A stretch of DNA of 64,000 nt, from contig NZ_KB891988.1 of the NCBI RefSeq assembly GCF_000373625.1, positions 310,001 through 374,000 on the forward strand. The letters are read 5' to 3'. Positions 20,485-28,952 of the stretch are shown here, one piece after another. A program made the translations under genes and the position numbers. This DNA comes from Streptomyces sp. LaPpAH-108 (lineage in GTDB: Bacteria > Actinomycetota > Actinomycetes > Streptomycetales > Streptomycetaceae). Within the stretch, counting starts at the first letter, position 1; each line of letters begins with the position of its first letter. The notes under the pieces are model-generated. The model was not told the DNA's origin and made no database searches. It saw nothing but the letters and a program-made list of their open reading frames with translations.

Positions 20485-21717
20485 ATGCCTTCCGCACTCC
20501 CCGACGGCGAGCCCGTCCCCGACGACGGCGCGCTGCCCCCGGCCGCGCTCGCCGGCGCCGCCGAGCGGCCCCTCGGGTTCTATCTGCACGTTCCGTACTG
20601 CGCGACCCGCTGCGGCTACTGCGACTTCAACACCTACACCGCCACCGAGCTGCGCGGCACCGGCGGTGTGCTCGCCTCCCGGGACAACTACGCGGACACC
20701 CTCACCGACGAGGTCCGCCTGGCCCGCAAGGTGCTCGGCGACGACCCGCGCGAGGTCCGTACGGTCTTCGTCGGCGGCGGCACGCCGACCCTGCTGGCCG
20801 CCGGGGACCTGGTGCGGATGCTGGGCGCGATCCGCGACGAGTTCGGACTCGCGCCGGACGCGGAGATCACCACCGAGGCCAACCCGGAGACGATCACCCC
20901 GGCCTATCTCGCCGAGCTGCGCGTGGGCGGCTTCAACCGGATCTCCTTCGGCATGCAGAGCGCGAAGCCGCACGTCCTTCAGATCCTGGACCGCACGCAC
21001 ACCCCGGGCCGCCCCGAGGCATGCGTCGCGGAGGCCCGCGCGGCCGGGTTCGAGCACGTCAACCTCGACCTGATCTACGGCACGCCCGGCGAGTCCGACG
21101 ACGACTGGCGCGCCTCCCTGGAAGCGGCCCTCGGCGCGGGCCCCGACCACGTCAGCGCCTACGCCCTGATCGTCGAGGAGGGCACCCAGCTCGCCCGCCG
21201 CATCCGCCGGGGCGAGGTCCCGATGACGGACGACGACGTCCACGCCGACCGCTACCTGATCGCCGAGGAGCTGCTCTCCGCGGCGGGCTTCGACTGGTAC
21301 GAGGTCTCCAACTGGGCGACCTCCGAGGCGGGTCGTTGCCTCCACAACGAGCTGTACTGGCGCGGCGCCGACTGGTGGGGCGCTGGACCGGGCGCCCACA
21401 GCCACGTGGGCGGCGTCCGCTGGTGGAACGTGAAGCACCCGGGCGCGTACGCCGCTGCGCTGACTTCGGGCCGCTCTCCGGGGGCGGGCCGCGAACTCCT
21501 CTCGGAGGAGGACCGCCGCGTGGAGCGCATCCTGCTGGAGCTACGGCTGCGCGAGGGCGTCCCGCTGTCCCTCCTGAAGCCGGACGGCCTCGCGGCTTCC
21601 CGGCGGGCACTGGCGGATGGTCTGCTCGATCCCGGGCCGTACGACGAGGGGCGCGCCGTGCTGACGCTGCGGGGGCGGCTCCTTGCGGACGCGGTGGTGC
21701 GGGATCTGGTGGACTGA
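20485..21717 (+). CDS. hemW: Radical SAM haem chaperone HemW-like protein
   Basis: The 410-residue radical SAM protein has the HemW-type cluster motif YCATRCGYCDF (CxxxCxxC) near residue 38, GGGTPTLL, and the HemW-characteristic HNELYW. It was formerly annotated as oxygen-independent coproporphyrinogen III oxidase (HemN), but HemW proteins with this motif act as haem chaperones rather than decarboxylases. The start is ambiguous: ATG 20485 is 2 bases after GGAGG, while ATG 20476 would add three residues. It follows the phosphatase by 65 bp. Confidence 0.88.
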   Translation: MPSALPDGEPVPDDGALPPAALAGAAERPLGFYLHVPYCATRCGYCDFNTYTATELRGTGGVLASRDNYADTLTDEVRLARKVLGDDPREVRTVFVGGGTPTLLAAGDLVRMLGAIRDEFGLAPDAEITTEANPETITPAYLAELRVGGFNRISFGMQSAKPHVLQILDRTHTPGRPEACVAEARAAGFEHVNLDLIYGTPGESDDDWRASLEAALGAGPDHVSAYALIVEEGTQLARRIRRGEVPMTDDDVHADRYLIAEELLSAAGFDWYEVSNWATSEAGRCLHNELYWRGADWWGAGPGAHSHVGGVRWWNVKHPGAYAAALTSGRSPGAGRELLSEEDRRVERILLELRLREGVPLSLLKPDGLAASRRALADGLLDPGPYDEGRAVLTLRGRLLADAVVRDLVD

Positions 21718-21821
21718 TCACTCGGCGGAGTGAATCGGTGCGGATTGGTGATTCAGTCCCTAACCTGGTTCGTAGGCTGCCGCCCGTTAGCGCACGGTGG
21801 CGGAAACCGGAGGCTGCGGAG

Positions 21822-22412
21822 ATGACCGCTGTGGAAGACCGACCGATGACCACCGACATCGTGAAGTATTTCGAGGACTTTGAATTTCCCGAGGGATTCA
21901 AAGTCGAGCTCCTCCGGGGGGAAATCGTGATGATGGCGGGGCCTGACGTGGCCCACAACGACATCGTGGAAGCGGTCATCGACCAGCTCCCTCGCCGACA
22001 CTGGCGGCGGCTTCAGACTCAGGACATCGCCATCCTCGAAGAGGCGAGCCAGCCGCAGCCGGACCTCGTGGTGGTGGAACGAGGCTCAGGACCGGGCCAT
22101 GGCAGGCTGATGCCGTCAGAGGTGATCACGATGCTCGTGGAAGTTGTCTCTAAGACGAGTGTGGAACGCGACTACGTGGTCAAGCGCTCGATCTACGCGG
22201 CGGGGAAGGTGCCCGCCTACTTCATCATCGACCCCGTCATGGGCCAGTGCACGCTGCTCACCGAGCCGACAGGCCGTGGAGAGTTCGCGGACTACCGGTG
22301 CCAGCGGCTGACGAAATTCGGCGACCTCACACCCTTGGAGCCGGTCGGTATCGAGCTGGACACCAGCGAATTCGCCACCTACGAGAATGTCAGGCCCCAC
22401 CGCTACCCGTAA
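21822..22412 (+). CDS. Uma2-family (DUF820) putative endonuclease-fold protein
   Basis: The 196-residue protein has the Uma2/DUF820 pattern: an N-terminal FPEGFKVELLRGEIVMMAGP, central QPDLVVVE with the acidic PD-(D/E)XK residues, and KVPAYFIIDP. The fold is that of restriction-type nucleases; biological roles are largely unknown, and many copies occur in Streptomyces. ATG 21822 has GGAGG at 21809-21813 (8-base spacing). Its 3' end overlaps the convergent DUF3097 gene by 23 bp. Confidence 0.85.
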   Translation: MTAVEDRPMTTDIVKYFEDFEFPEGFKVELLRGEIVMMAGPDVAHNDIVEAVIDQLPRRHWRRLQTQDIAILEEASQPQPDLVVVERGSGPGHGRLMPSEVITMLVEVVSKTSVERDYVVKRSIYAAGKVPAYFIIDPVMGQCTLLTEPTGRGEFADYRCQRLTKFGDLTPLEPVGIELDTSEFATYENVRPHRYP

Positions 22413-23208
22413 CGAAATCGATCAGCTCCTCCACCCGCCCCAACAACGCCGGCTCCAGCTCCCGGTAAGACGTCACCTTCGCCAGGATCGCCTGCCAGAC
22501 CGCACCGGTGTTGTCCGACGGCCACCCCAGCGCCCGGCACACGCCCGTCTTCCAGTCCTGGCCGTGGGGAACCCGGGGCCACGCGGGGATGCCGAGGGCG
22601 GACGGCTTCACCGCCTCCCAGATGTCGATGTACGGGTGGCCGACGACCAGGGCGTGGTCGCTCGTCACCGACTGGGCGATGCGCCACTCCTTCGTGCCGG
22701 GGAGGAGATGGTCCACCAGGACGCCGAGGCGGGCGTCGGGACCGGGGGAGAAGTCGGCCACGATCGAGGGCAGGTCGTCCACGCCCCCCAGGTACTCCAC
22801 CACCACGCCCTCGACGCGCAGGTCGTCGCCCCAGACCTTCTCGACCAGTTCGGCGTCGTGGCGGCCTTCGACGTAGATGCGCCCGGCGCGGGCCACGCGG
22901 GCGCGGGCGCCGGGGACGGCCACGGAGCCGGAGGCGGTGCGGGTGGGGCGCAGCGGGGTGGTGGTGGGGCGTACGAGGGTCACCGCGCGCCCCTCCAGGA
23001 GGAAGCCGCGGGGCTCCAGGGGGAAGACGCGGTGCTTGCCGAAGCGGTCCTCCAGGGTCACCGTGCCCGCCTCGCAGCGGATCACCGCCCCGCAGAACCC
23101 GGTGCCGGGCTCCTCCACCACCAGGCCCGGCTCGGCGGCGACCTCCGGTACCGGCTGCGGCTTCTTCCAGGGGGCGGTCAGATCGGGGGAGTACTCGCGC
23201 ATTCCCAT
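22390..23208 (-). CDS. DUF3097-family protein with TOPRIM-like motif
   Basis: The 272-residue protein matches the actinobacterial DUF3097 family (GMREYSPDLTAPWKKPQPVPEV; VVGHPYIDIWEAVKPSALGI). The segment RIYVEGRHDAELVEKVWGDDL resembles a TOPRIM core (E followed by a DxxL-type motif), as in OLD-type and primase enzymes, so nucleic-acid-directed chemistry is plausible but unproven. ATG 23208 and ATG 23202 are both possible starts. It is convergent and overlapping with the Uma2 gene. Confidence 0.85.
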   Translation of the reverse strand: MGMREYSPDLTAPWKKPQPVPEVAAEPGLVVEEPGTGFCGAVIRCEAGTVTLEDRFGKHRVFPLEPRGFLLEGRAVTLVRPTTTPLRPTRTASGSVAVPGARARVARAGRIYVEGRHDAELVEKVWGDDLRVEGVVVEYLGGVDDLPSIVADFSPGPDARLGVLVDHLLPGTKEWRIAQSVTSDHALVVGHPYIDIWEAVKPSALGIPAWPRVPHGQDWKTGVCRALGWPSDNTGAVWQAILAKVTSYRELEPALLGRVEELIDFVTGSGGA

Positions 23209-23236
23209 GACGATAGGAGAACCCGTACCGCCCCCG

Positions 23237-23959
23237 TCACGACACGCCGAAACGGGCCGCCAGGGCGTCGCGTTGGCGCCGGACGAAGCCCGCGTCGACC
23301 ACCGCTCCGTGACCGGGCACGTACAGCGCGTCCGGGCCGCCGAGGGCGAGCAGCCGGTCCAGGGCGGCGGGCCAGCGGGCGGGTACGGCGTCCGGGCCCG
23401 CCTGGGGCTCGCCGGACTCCTCGACCAGGTCGCCGCAGAAGACGATCTCCGGCGCGCCGGGCACCAGGACCGCGAGATCGTGCGCGGTGTGGCCGGGGCC
23501 GACGTTGGCGAGCAGCACCTGACGGCCGCCGCCGAGGTCGAGGGTCAGCTCGCCGGAGACGGGATGGAGCGGCACGGGCAACGCGGCCACGGCCTCGTCC
23601 GCCTCGGCCACCGGCAGACCCTGCTTGACCGCGTCCAGGCGCAGCTCCGCGCGCTCGTGCGCGAGCAGCGCGTCCATGCCGACCGCCGCGTACGTCTCGG
23701 CCCCGGGGAACGCGCCCGCGCCCAGCACATGATCGAAGTGCGGGTGGGTCAGCGCGAGATGGGTCACATCGTGGCCGGTCAGTTCCCGCACCGCCGCCCC
23801 CAGCCGGGCCCCCTCCGCGAGGCTCGACCCCGCCTCCACGAGCAGCGCCGTACCCGCCCCCACGACCAGCCCCGCCGTGCAGTCCCAGCCCGGCAGCCGG
23901 ACCCGTCCGACGCCCTCGGCAAGTCGCTCCCACCCCAGGTCTTCCCAAGTCACGTTCAT
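23237..23959 (-). CDS. MBL-fold metallo-hydrolase
   Basis: The 240-residue metallo-beta-lactamase-fold hydrolase has the metal-binding signature LTHPHFDH (about residues 69-76), a downstream VGPGHTAHDLAV histidine, the bridging FCGDLVEES aspartate and a last VPGHGAVV histidine. The substrate cannot be told from the sequence; the fold covers glyoxalase II-like and other hydrolases. It lies upstream of, and in the same direction as, DUF3097 with a 28-bp gap, and is divergent from hrcA. Confidence 0.88.
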   Translation of the reverse strand: MNVTWEDLGWERLAEGVGRVRLPGWDCTAGLVVGAGTALLVEAGSSLAEGARLGAAVRELTGHDVTHLALTHPHFDHVLGAGAFPGAETYAAVGMDALLAHERAELRLDAVKQGLPVAEADEAVAALPVPLHPVSGELTLDLGGGRQVLLANVGPGHTAHDLAVLVPGAPEIVFCGDLVEESGEPQAGPDAVPARWPAALDRLLALGGPDALYVPGHGAVVDAGFVRRQRDALAARFGVS

Positions 23960-24046
23960 ACCGGGACGCTAGCCGCAAGAAGCCGGTGCAGTACCGCTGA
24001 CCTTGCCCGGGCGGTACCCCACGGCCGTACACTGGGCCGGGGAAGT

Positions 24047-24073
24047 CTGGCACTCGCACGAGCCGAGTGCCAG
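24047..24073. promoter_or_regulatory. CIRCE operator for HrcA
   Basis: CTGGCACTC (24047-24055), a 9-base spacer and GAGTGCCAG (24065-24073) match the CIRCE architecture (consensus TTAGCACTC-N9-GAGTGCTAA). It lies 46 bp before hrcA, so HrcA should repress its own hrcA-dnaJ operon and release it on heat shock. An extra half-site, GAGTGCCA, follows at 24084-24091. Confidence 0.92.
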
Positions 24074-24119
24074 GGAGCAAGCCGAGTGCCATGGGCGACA
24101 AGATGGAGGTGCGCGCCGC

Positions 24120-25136
24120 ATGCTGAGTGAACGCAGGCTCCAGGTGCTGCGCGCCATCGTCCAGGACTATGTGGGCACCGAGGAGCCCGTCGGGTCGAAG
24201 GCGCTCACCGAGCGGCACAACCTCGGCGTCTCCCCGGCCACCGTGCGCAACGACATGGCCGCCCTGGAGGACGAGGGCTTCATCGCCCAGCCGCACACCA
24301 GCGCGGGACGCATCCCCACCGACAAGGGGTACCGCCTCTTCGTCGACAAGCTCGCGGGCGTCAAGCCGATGTCCGCGCCCGAGCGGCGCGCGATCCAGAA
24401 CTTCCTGGACGGCGCCGTCGACCTGGACGACGTGGTGGCCCGCACGGTCCGGCTGCTCGCGCAGCTGACCCGGCAGGTCGCCGTCGTGCAGTACCCCTCG
24501 CTGACCCGCTCGACCGTGCGGCACGTGGAACTGCTCTCGCTCGCCCCCGCGCGCGTGATGCTCGTGCTGATCACGGACACCGGCCGGGTCGAGCAGCGCA
24601 TGGTCGACTGTCCGGCCCCGTTCGGCGAATCCTCGCTCGCCGATCTGCGCGCCCGGCTCAACAGCCGGGTCGCCGGACGCCGGTTCACCGATGTGCCGCG
24701 ACTGGTCGAAGACCTCCCCGATGCGTTCGAGGCCGACGATCGCGGTACCGTCTCCACAGTGCTCTCCACACTGCTGGAGACACTGGTCGAGGAGAACGAG
24801 GAACGGCTGATGATCGGCGGCACCGCCAATCTCACCCGTTTCGGACACGACTTCCCCCTGGTGATCCGGCCCGTCCTGGAGGCACTTGAGGAGCAGGTCG
24901 TGCTGCTCAAACTCCTCGGCGAGGCCAAAGATCCGGGCGTCACCGTGCGTATCGGGCACGAGAACGCCCACGAAGGACTCAACTCCACGTCCGTCGTGTC
25001 GGTCGGCTACGGTTCGGGCGGCGAGGCGGTTGCCAAGCTCGGCGTGGTCGGACCGACCCGCATGGACTACCCGGGAACGATGGGAGCGGTACGCGCAGTG
25101 GCACGGTACGTCGGACAGATCCTGGCGGAGTCGTAA
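24120..25136 (+). CDS. hrcA: Heat-inducible transcription repressor HrcA
   Basis: The 338-residue repressor has an N-terminal winged helix (about 1-75: [28 protein letters not shown], spanning [19 protein letters not shown]), a GAF-like central domain and the conserved C-terminal [28 protein letters not shown]. It binds the CIRCE site and depends on GroEL for activity. GGAGGT at 24105-24110 sits 9 bases before ATG 24120. Its TAA is immediately followed by the dnaJ GTG, giving tight co-translation. Confidence 0.97.
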   Translation: MLSERRLQVLRAIVQDYVGTEEPVGSKALTERHNLGVSPATVRNDMAALEDEGFIAQPHTSAGRIPTDKGYRLFVDKLAGVKPMSAPERRAIQNFLDGAVDLDDVVARTVRLLAQLTRQVAVVQYPSLTRSTVRHVELLSLAPARVMLVLITDTGRVEQRMVDCPAPFGESSLADLRARLNSRVAGRRFTDVPRLVEDLPDAFEADDRGTVSTVLSTLLETLVEENEERLMIGGTANLTRFGHDFPLVIRPVLEALEEQVVLLKLLGEAKDPGVTVRIGHENAHEGLNSTSVVSVGYGSGGEAVAKLGVVGPTRMDYPGTMGAVRAVARYVGQILAES

Positions 25137-26282
25137 GTGGCCACGGATTACTACGCCGTTCTCGGCGTGCGCCGCGACGCGTCGCAGGATGAGATCAAGA
25201 AGGCGTTCCGCAGGCTCGCGCGCGAGCTGCATCCGGACGTCAATCCCGATCCGAAGACCCAGGAGCGGTTCAAGGAGATCAACGCCGCCTACGAGGTGCT
25301 GTCGGACCCGCAGAAGAAGCAGGTCTACGACCTCGGCGGCGACCCGCTCTCCCAGGCGGGCGGCGCGGGTGCGGGCGCGGCCGGTGGCTTCGGTGCCGGT
25401 GGCTTCGGCAACTTCTCCGACATCATGGACGCGTTCTTCGGCACGGCGTCGCAGCGCGGCCCGCGCTCGCGCACGCGGCGCGGCCAGGACGCCATGATCC
25501 GGATCGAGGTCGAGCTGGACGAGGCGGCCTTCGGTACGACCAAGGACATCCAGGTCGACACCGCGGTCGTCTGCAACACCTGCAGCGGCGAGGGCGCGGC
25601 CCCCGGCACCACCGCGCAGACCTGTGACATGTGCCGCGGCCGTGGCGAGGTCTCCCAGGTCACCCGGTCCTTCCTGGGCCAGGTCATGACCTCGCGGCCC
25701 TGCCCCCAGTGCCAGGGCTTCGGCACCGTGGTCCCGACCCCGTGCCCCGAGTGCGCGGGCGACGGCCGGGTCCGCTCCCGGCGCACCCTGACCGTGAAGA
25801 TCCCGGCCGGTGTCGACAACGGCACCCGCATCCAGCTCGCGGGCGAGGGCGAGGTCGGCCCCGGCGGCGGCCCCGCCGGTGACCTCTACGTCGAGATCCA
25901 CGAGCTGCCGCACTCCACCTTCCAGCGGCGCGGCGACGACCTGCACTGCACGGTCACCATCCCGATGACGGCGGCGGCCCTCGGCACCAAGGTGCCGCTG
26001 GAGACGCTGGACGGCATGGAGGAGGTCGACATACGGCCCGGCACCCAGTCCGGCCAGTCGATCCCGCTGCACAACCGGGGCGTCACGCATCTGCGCGGCG
26101 GCGGCCGGGGCGACCTGATCGTGCATGTCGAGGTCACCACCCCGACCAAGCTCGACCCCGAGCAGGAGCGGCTGCTGCGCGAACTGGCCAAGCTGCGCGG
26201 CGAGGAGCGGCCCACGGGCCAGTTCCAGCCCGGCCAGCAGGGGCTGTTCTCCCGGCTGAAGGACGCGTTCAACGGCCGCTGA
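25137..26282 (+). CDS. dnaJ: Chaperone DnaJ (type I J-protein)
   Basis: The 381-residue co-chaperone of DnaK has a J domain with HPD at residues 32-34, a Gly/Phe-rich linker (about 75-105), four CxxCxGxG-type zinc motifs (CNTC, CDMC, CPQC, CPEC; about 145-210) and the C-terminal substrate-binding domain. GTG 25137 starts on the base after the hrcA stop. The hrcA-linked copy in Streptomyces is the second dnaJ, distinct from the dnaK-grpE-dnaJ operon. A strong palindrome at 26301-26325 ends the unit. Confidence 0.96.
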   Translation: MATDYYAVLGVRRDASQDEIKKAFRRLARELHPDVNPDPKTQERFKEINAAYEVLSDPQKKQVYDLGGDPLSQAGGAGAGAAGGFGAGGFGNFSDIMDAFFGTASQRGPRSRTRRGQDAMIRIEVELDEAAFGTTKDIQVDTAVVCNTCSGEGAAPGTTAQTCDMCRGRGEVSQVTRSFLGQVMTSRPCPQCQGFGTVVPTPCPECAGDGRVRSRRTLTVKIPAGVDNGTRIQLAGEGEVGPGGGPAGDLYVEIHELPHSTFQRRGDDLHCTVTIPMTAAALGTKVPLETLDGMEEVDIRPGTQSGQSIPLHNRGVTHLRGGGRGDLIVHVEVTTPTKLDPEQERLLRELAKLRGEERPTGQFQPGQQGLFSRLKDAFNGR

Positions 26283-26300
26283 CGGCGAGCGTCGGTTTTC

Positions 26301-26325
26301 GGAGGGGGCGCCTGGCGCCCCCTCC
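26301..26325 (+). terminator. Terminator hairpin after dnaJ
   Basis: GGAGGGGGCGCC and GGCGCCCCCTCC form a near-perfect palindrome of 12-base arms around one T, 19 bases after the dnaJ stop. It ends the heat-shock operon. Confidence 0.8.
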
Positions 26326-26393
26326 ATCCGTTTCGGGGCCCGGGCCACCGGGCTCGATTCGGACTCGCGCGGCGGACGTGACACGATGCGGAC

Positions 26394-27470
26394 ATGCCCC
26401 GCACCCTCGCCGATCTCCGCACGCTTCCGATCGTGCAGGCACCCATGGCGGGCGGTGTCTCCACGCCGGAACTGGCCGCCGCCGTCTGCGAGGCGGGCGG
26501 CCTCGGCTTCCTCGCCGGGGGCTACACGACCCCGGACGCGCTGCGCGCCGACATCGCGCGGCTGCGCGGACTGACCGGCCGCCCCTTCGGCGTCAACCTC
26601 TTCCTGCCCCAGCCGCAGCCCGCCGACCCCGCCGCCGTCGAGCCGTACGCCCGCAGCCTCGCCGGGGAGCGCGAGCGCTACGGCACCGCGACCGGCGACC
26701 CGTACGGCCCGGGCGAGGACGGCTACGACGCCAAGCTGGCCCTTCTTCTCGCCGACCCGGTCCCCGTCGTCTCCTTCCACTTCGGCGTGCCCGAGCCCGA
26801 GGTGCTGGCCGCGCTGCGCCGCGCCGGGACCGTCACGCTGGTCACCGCCACCACGGCCGAGGAGGCCCGCGCGGTCGAGGCCGCCGGGGCCGCCGCCGTC
26901 ATCGCGCAGGGCGTGGAGGCGGGCGGCCACCAGGGCACCCACCGGGACGACCCCGCGCGCGACGGCGCGGGACTCGGACTGCTCGCGCTGCTCGCGGAGG
27001 TCACCGAGGCCGTGGACCTCCCGGTCGTCGCGGCGGGCGGGCTCATGCGCGGCGCGCAGATCGCCGCCGTGCTCGCCGCCGGAGCCAGTGCCGCCCAGCT
27101 CGGTACGGCCTTCCTCGCCACCCCCGAGTCCGGCGCCCCCGACGCGCACAAGCGGGCGCTGACCGACCCCGGCTTCCCGCACACCGAGCCGACCCGCGCC
27201 TTCACCGGACGCCCCGCCCGCGCCCTGGTCAACCGCTTCCTGCGCGAGCACGGCGCGGATGCCCCCGCCGCCTACCTGGCCGTCCACCACCTGACCGCCC
27301 CGCTGCGCCGGGCCGCCGCCGGGGCCGGGGACGCGCAGGGCATGGCGCTGTGGGCGGGACAAGGACACCGGCTGGCCCGCGCGCTGCCCGCCGGACGGCT
27401 CGTGGAGGTACTGGCCGCCGAACTGCGCGCTGCGACAACAGAGTTGGCTGACGGAGGTGGTGCGGGATGA
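26394..27470 (+). CDS. Nitronate monooxygenase-type FMN enzyme
   Basis: The 358-residue TIM-barrel flavoprotein has the nitronate monooxygenase/2-nitropropane dioxygenase pattern: IVQAPMAGGVSTPELAAAVCEAGGLGFL at the start, PFGVNLFLP, GVEAGGHQGTH with the catalytic-type His, and VVAAGGLM plus LGTAFLATPES for FMN phosphate binding. It oxidises nitronates such as propionate-3-nitronate to aldehydes. The stop overlaps the rsmE ATG by 4 bp, an unexpected partner for an rRNA methyltransferase, but the pairing is common in this lineage. Confidence 0.88.
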   Translation: MPRTLADLRTLPIVQAPMAGGVSTPELAAAVCEAGGLGFLAGGYTTPDALRADIARLRGLTGRPFGVNLFLPQPQPADPAAVEPYARSLAGERERYGTATGDPYGPGEDGYDAKLALLLADPVPVVSFHFGVPEPEVLAALRRAGTVTLVTATTAEEARAVEAAGAAAVIAQGVEAGGHQGTHRDDPARDGAGLGLLALLAEVTEAVDLPVVAAGGLMRGAQIAAVLAAGASAAQLGTAFLATPESGAPDAHKRALTDPGFPHTEPTRAFTGRPARALVNRFLREHGADAPAAYLAVHHLTAPLRRAAAGAGDAQGMALWAGQGHRLARALPAGRLVEVLAAELRAATTELADGGGAG

Positions 27471-28213
27471 CCGCTCCCGTGTTCGTGGTGGAGGACTTCG
27501 GCCCGGAGGGCGGACCGTTCGTCCTGGACGGGCCCGAGGGACGGCACGCCGTCTCCGTGAAGCGGCTCCAGGCGGGCGAGGAGGTCGTCCTGACCGACGG
27601 CGCCGGACGCCACGCGGTGGCCGAGGTGACCGGCACCGAGGGCAAGGACCGGCTGCTCGTGCGGCTCGGCGCGGTCGTGGAGGAGCCCGAGCCCGCCCCG
27701 CGCATCACCGTCGTCCAGGCGCTGCCCAAGGGCGACCGGGGTGAACTCGCCGTCGAGACCATGACCGAGGTCGGCGTCGACCGGATCGTGCCCTGGCAGG
27801 CGGCCCGCTGCATCACCCAGTGGAAGGGCGACCGGGGCCTGAAGGCGCTCGGCAAGTGGCGCTCCACCGCGCGCGAGGCGGGCAAGCAGTCCCGCCGGGT
27901 CCGCTTCCCCGAGGTCGCGGAGGCGGCCACCACCAAGCAGGTCGCCGCGCTGCTCGCGGAGGCCGACTTCGCCGCCGTGCTGCACTCGGACTTCGCGCAC
28001 GAGAGCGCGCCGCTGGCCACCGTCGACCTCCCCGCGACGGGCGACATCGTGCTCGTCGTCGGACCCGAAGGCGGCGTCTCCCGCGACGAGTTGGCCCTCT
28101 TCGAGGAGGCCGGCGCCCGCACCTGCGTCCTCGGCCCGTCCGTCCTGCGCACCTCCACCGCCGGAACGGCCGCCACGGCCCTCCTCCTGGCCCGCACCGG
28201 CCGCTGGTCCTGA
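27467..28213 (+). CDS. rsmE: 16S rRNA (uracil-1498-N3)-methyltransferase
   Basis: The 248-residue SPOUT methyltransferase has an N-terminal PUA-like domain and a C-terminal knot with VGPEGGVSRDELALFEEAGA and LGPSVLRTSTAGTAA, the RsmE S-adenosylmethionine-binding signatures. It methylates U1498 of 16S rRNA on the 30S subunit. The ATG overlaps the upstream stop (ATGA). Confidence 0.95.
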   Translation: MTAPVFVVEDFGPEGGPFVLDGPEGRHAVSVKRLQAGEEVVLTDGAGRHAVAEVTGTEGKDRLLVRLGAVVEEPEPAPRITVVQALPKGDRGELAVETMTEVGVDRIVPWQAARCITQWKGDRGLKALGKWRSTAREAGKQSRRVRFPEVAEAATTKQVAALLAEADFAAVLHSDFAHESAPLATVDLPATGDIVLVVGPEGGVSRDELALFEEAGARTCVLGPSVLRTSTAGTAATALLLARTGRWS

Positions 28214-28352
28214 CCCGGAGAGAATGTGACGGAGCCTCAGGAGTGGCTGGTGGCGTGCGCCGCAGGTGAGGCGCCCCGCGTGCGCCGCACGTTCGGGTGA
28301 TGGGGCGCAGGCGGCCTTCCGCCGGGTGGGAGTCGGTGGCACGCTGGGAGGC

Positions 28353-28907
28353 ATGGGGGCTTCGAGGTGGGATCGGCGCCGTTCCGGGCGGCTGTTGGCC
28401 GTGAGCGGGCTCGTGGCGCTGGGAGTCGGCGCGGTGACGGCCTGTCAGCCGACCGACCTGGGCTCCGCCACCGTCGCCTACACCACCGACTCCACCGCGA
28501 CCGCCGAGCTGAACCGGCGCCATGTGGACGTGAGTTGGCTGACCTGCACCGGGCAGCAGGGCGACAGTGCCAGTCCGAGCAGGGCGAGTTCGCCCTCCAC
28601 GGCCACCGTCGTCAGCGTGGACTGCCAGGGCCGCACCAAGGACGGCAAGAAGATAGCCGTCACCGGTGAGGTGACCCGCGCGGTCAACGGCGCCTGTGTG
28701 CGCGGCCACTTGACCGCCACCGTGGACGGCCGCCGGGTCTTCCGGGTCAGCGGCCTCGGCGACTGCGACGCCACGCCCGGCCCCGCCTACACCCCGCCCG
28801 CCACCTACCACCCGCCGGGACAGCCCCGGCCCACCGTGACGGTCACCGTCACCCGGACCCTGTGGTGCAAGGGCGACCCCACCTGCTGGCCCGTCGAAGG
28901 CAAGTGA
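28353..28907 (+). CDS. Putative secreted lipoprotein of unknown function
   Basis: The 184-residue product begins MGASRWDRRRSGRLL, followed by a hydrophobic stretch ending VGAVTAC, which fits a type II signal peptide with the lipidated Cys near residue 30. The mature part has four further Cys residues in two likely disulphide pairs and a Pro/Thr-rich end (PPATYHPPGQPRPTVTVTVT) followed by a short Cys pair. I do not recognise a family. GGGAGG lies just before the ATG, rather close. It is upstream of the tricorn gene and in the same direction. Confidence 0.72.
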   Translation: MGASRWDRRRSGRLLAVSGLVALGVGAVTACQPTDLGSATVAYTTDSTATAELNRRHVDVSWLTCTGQQGDSASPSRASSPSTATVVSVDCQGRTKDGKKIAVTGEVTRAVNGACVRGHLTATVDGRRVFRVSGLGDCDATPGPAYTPPATYHPPGQPRPTVTVTVTRTLWCKGDPTCWPVEGK

Positions 28908-28952
28908 TCCAAATCCGGCGCCACGACGCCGGACCGCGCGTAAGGTGACCGC

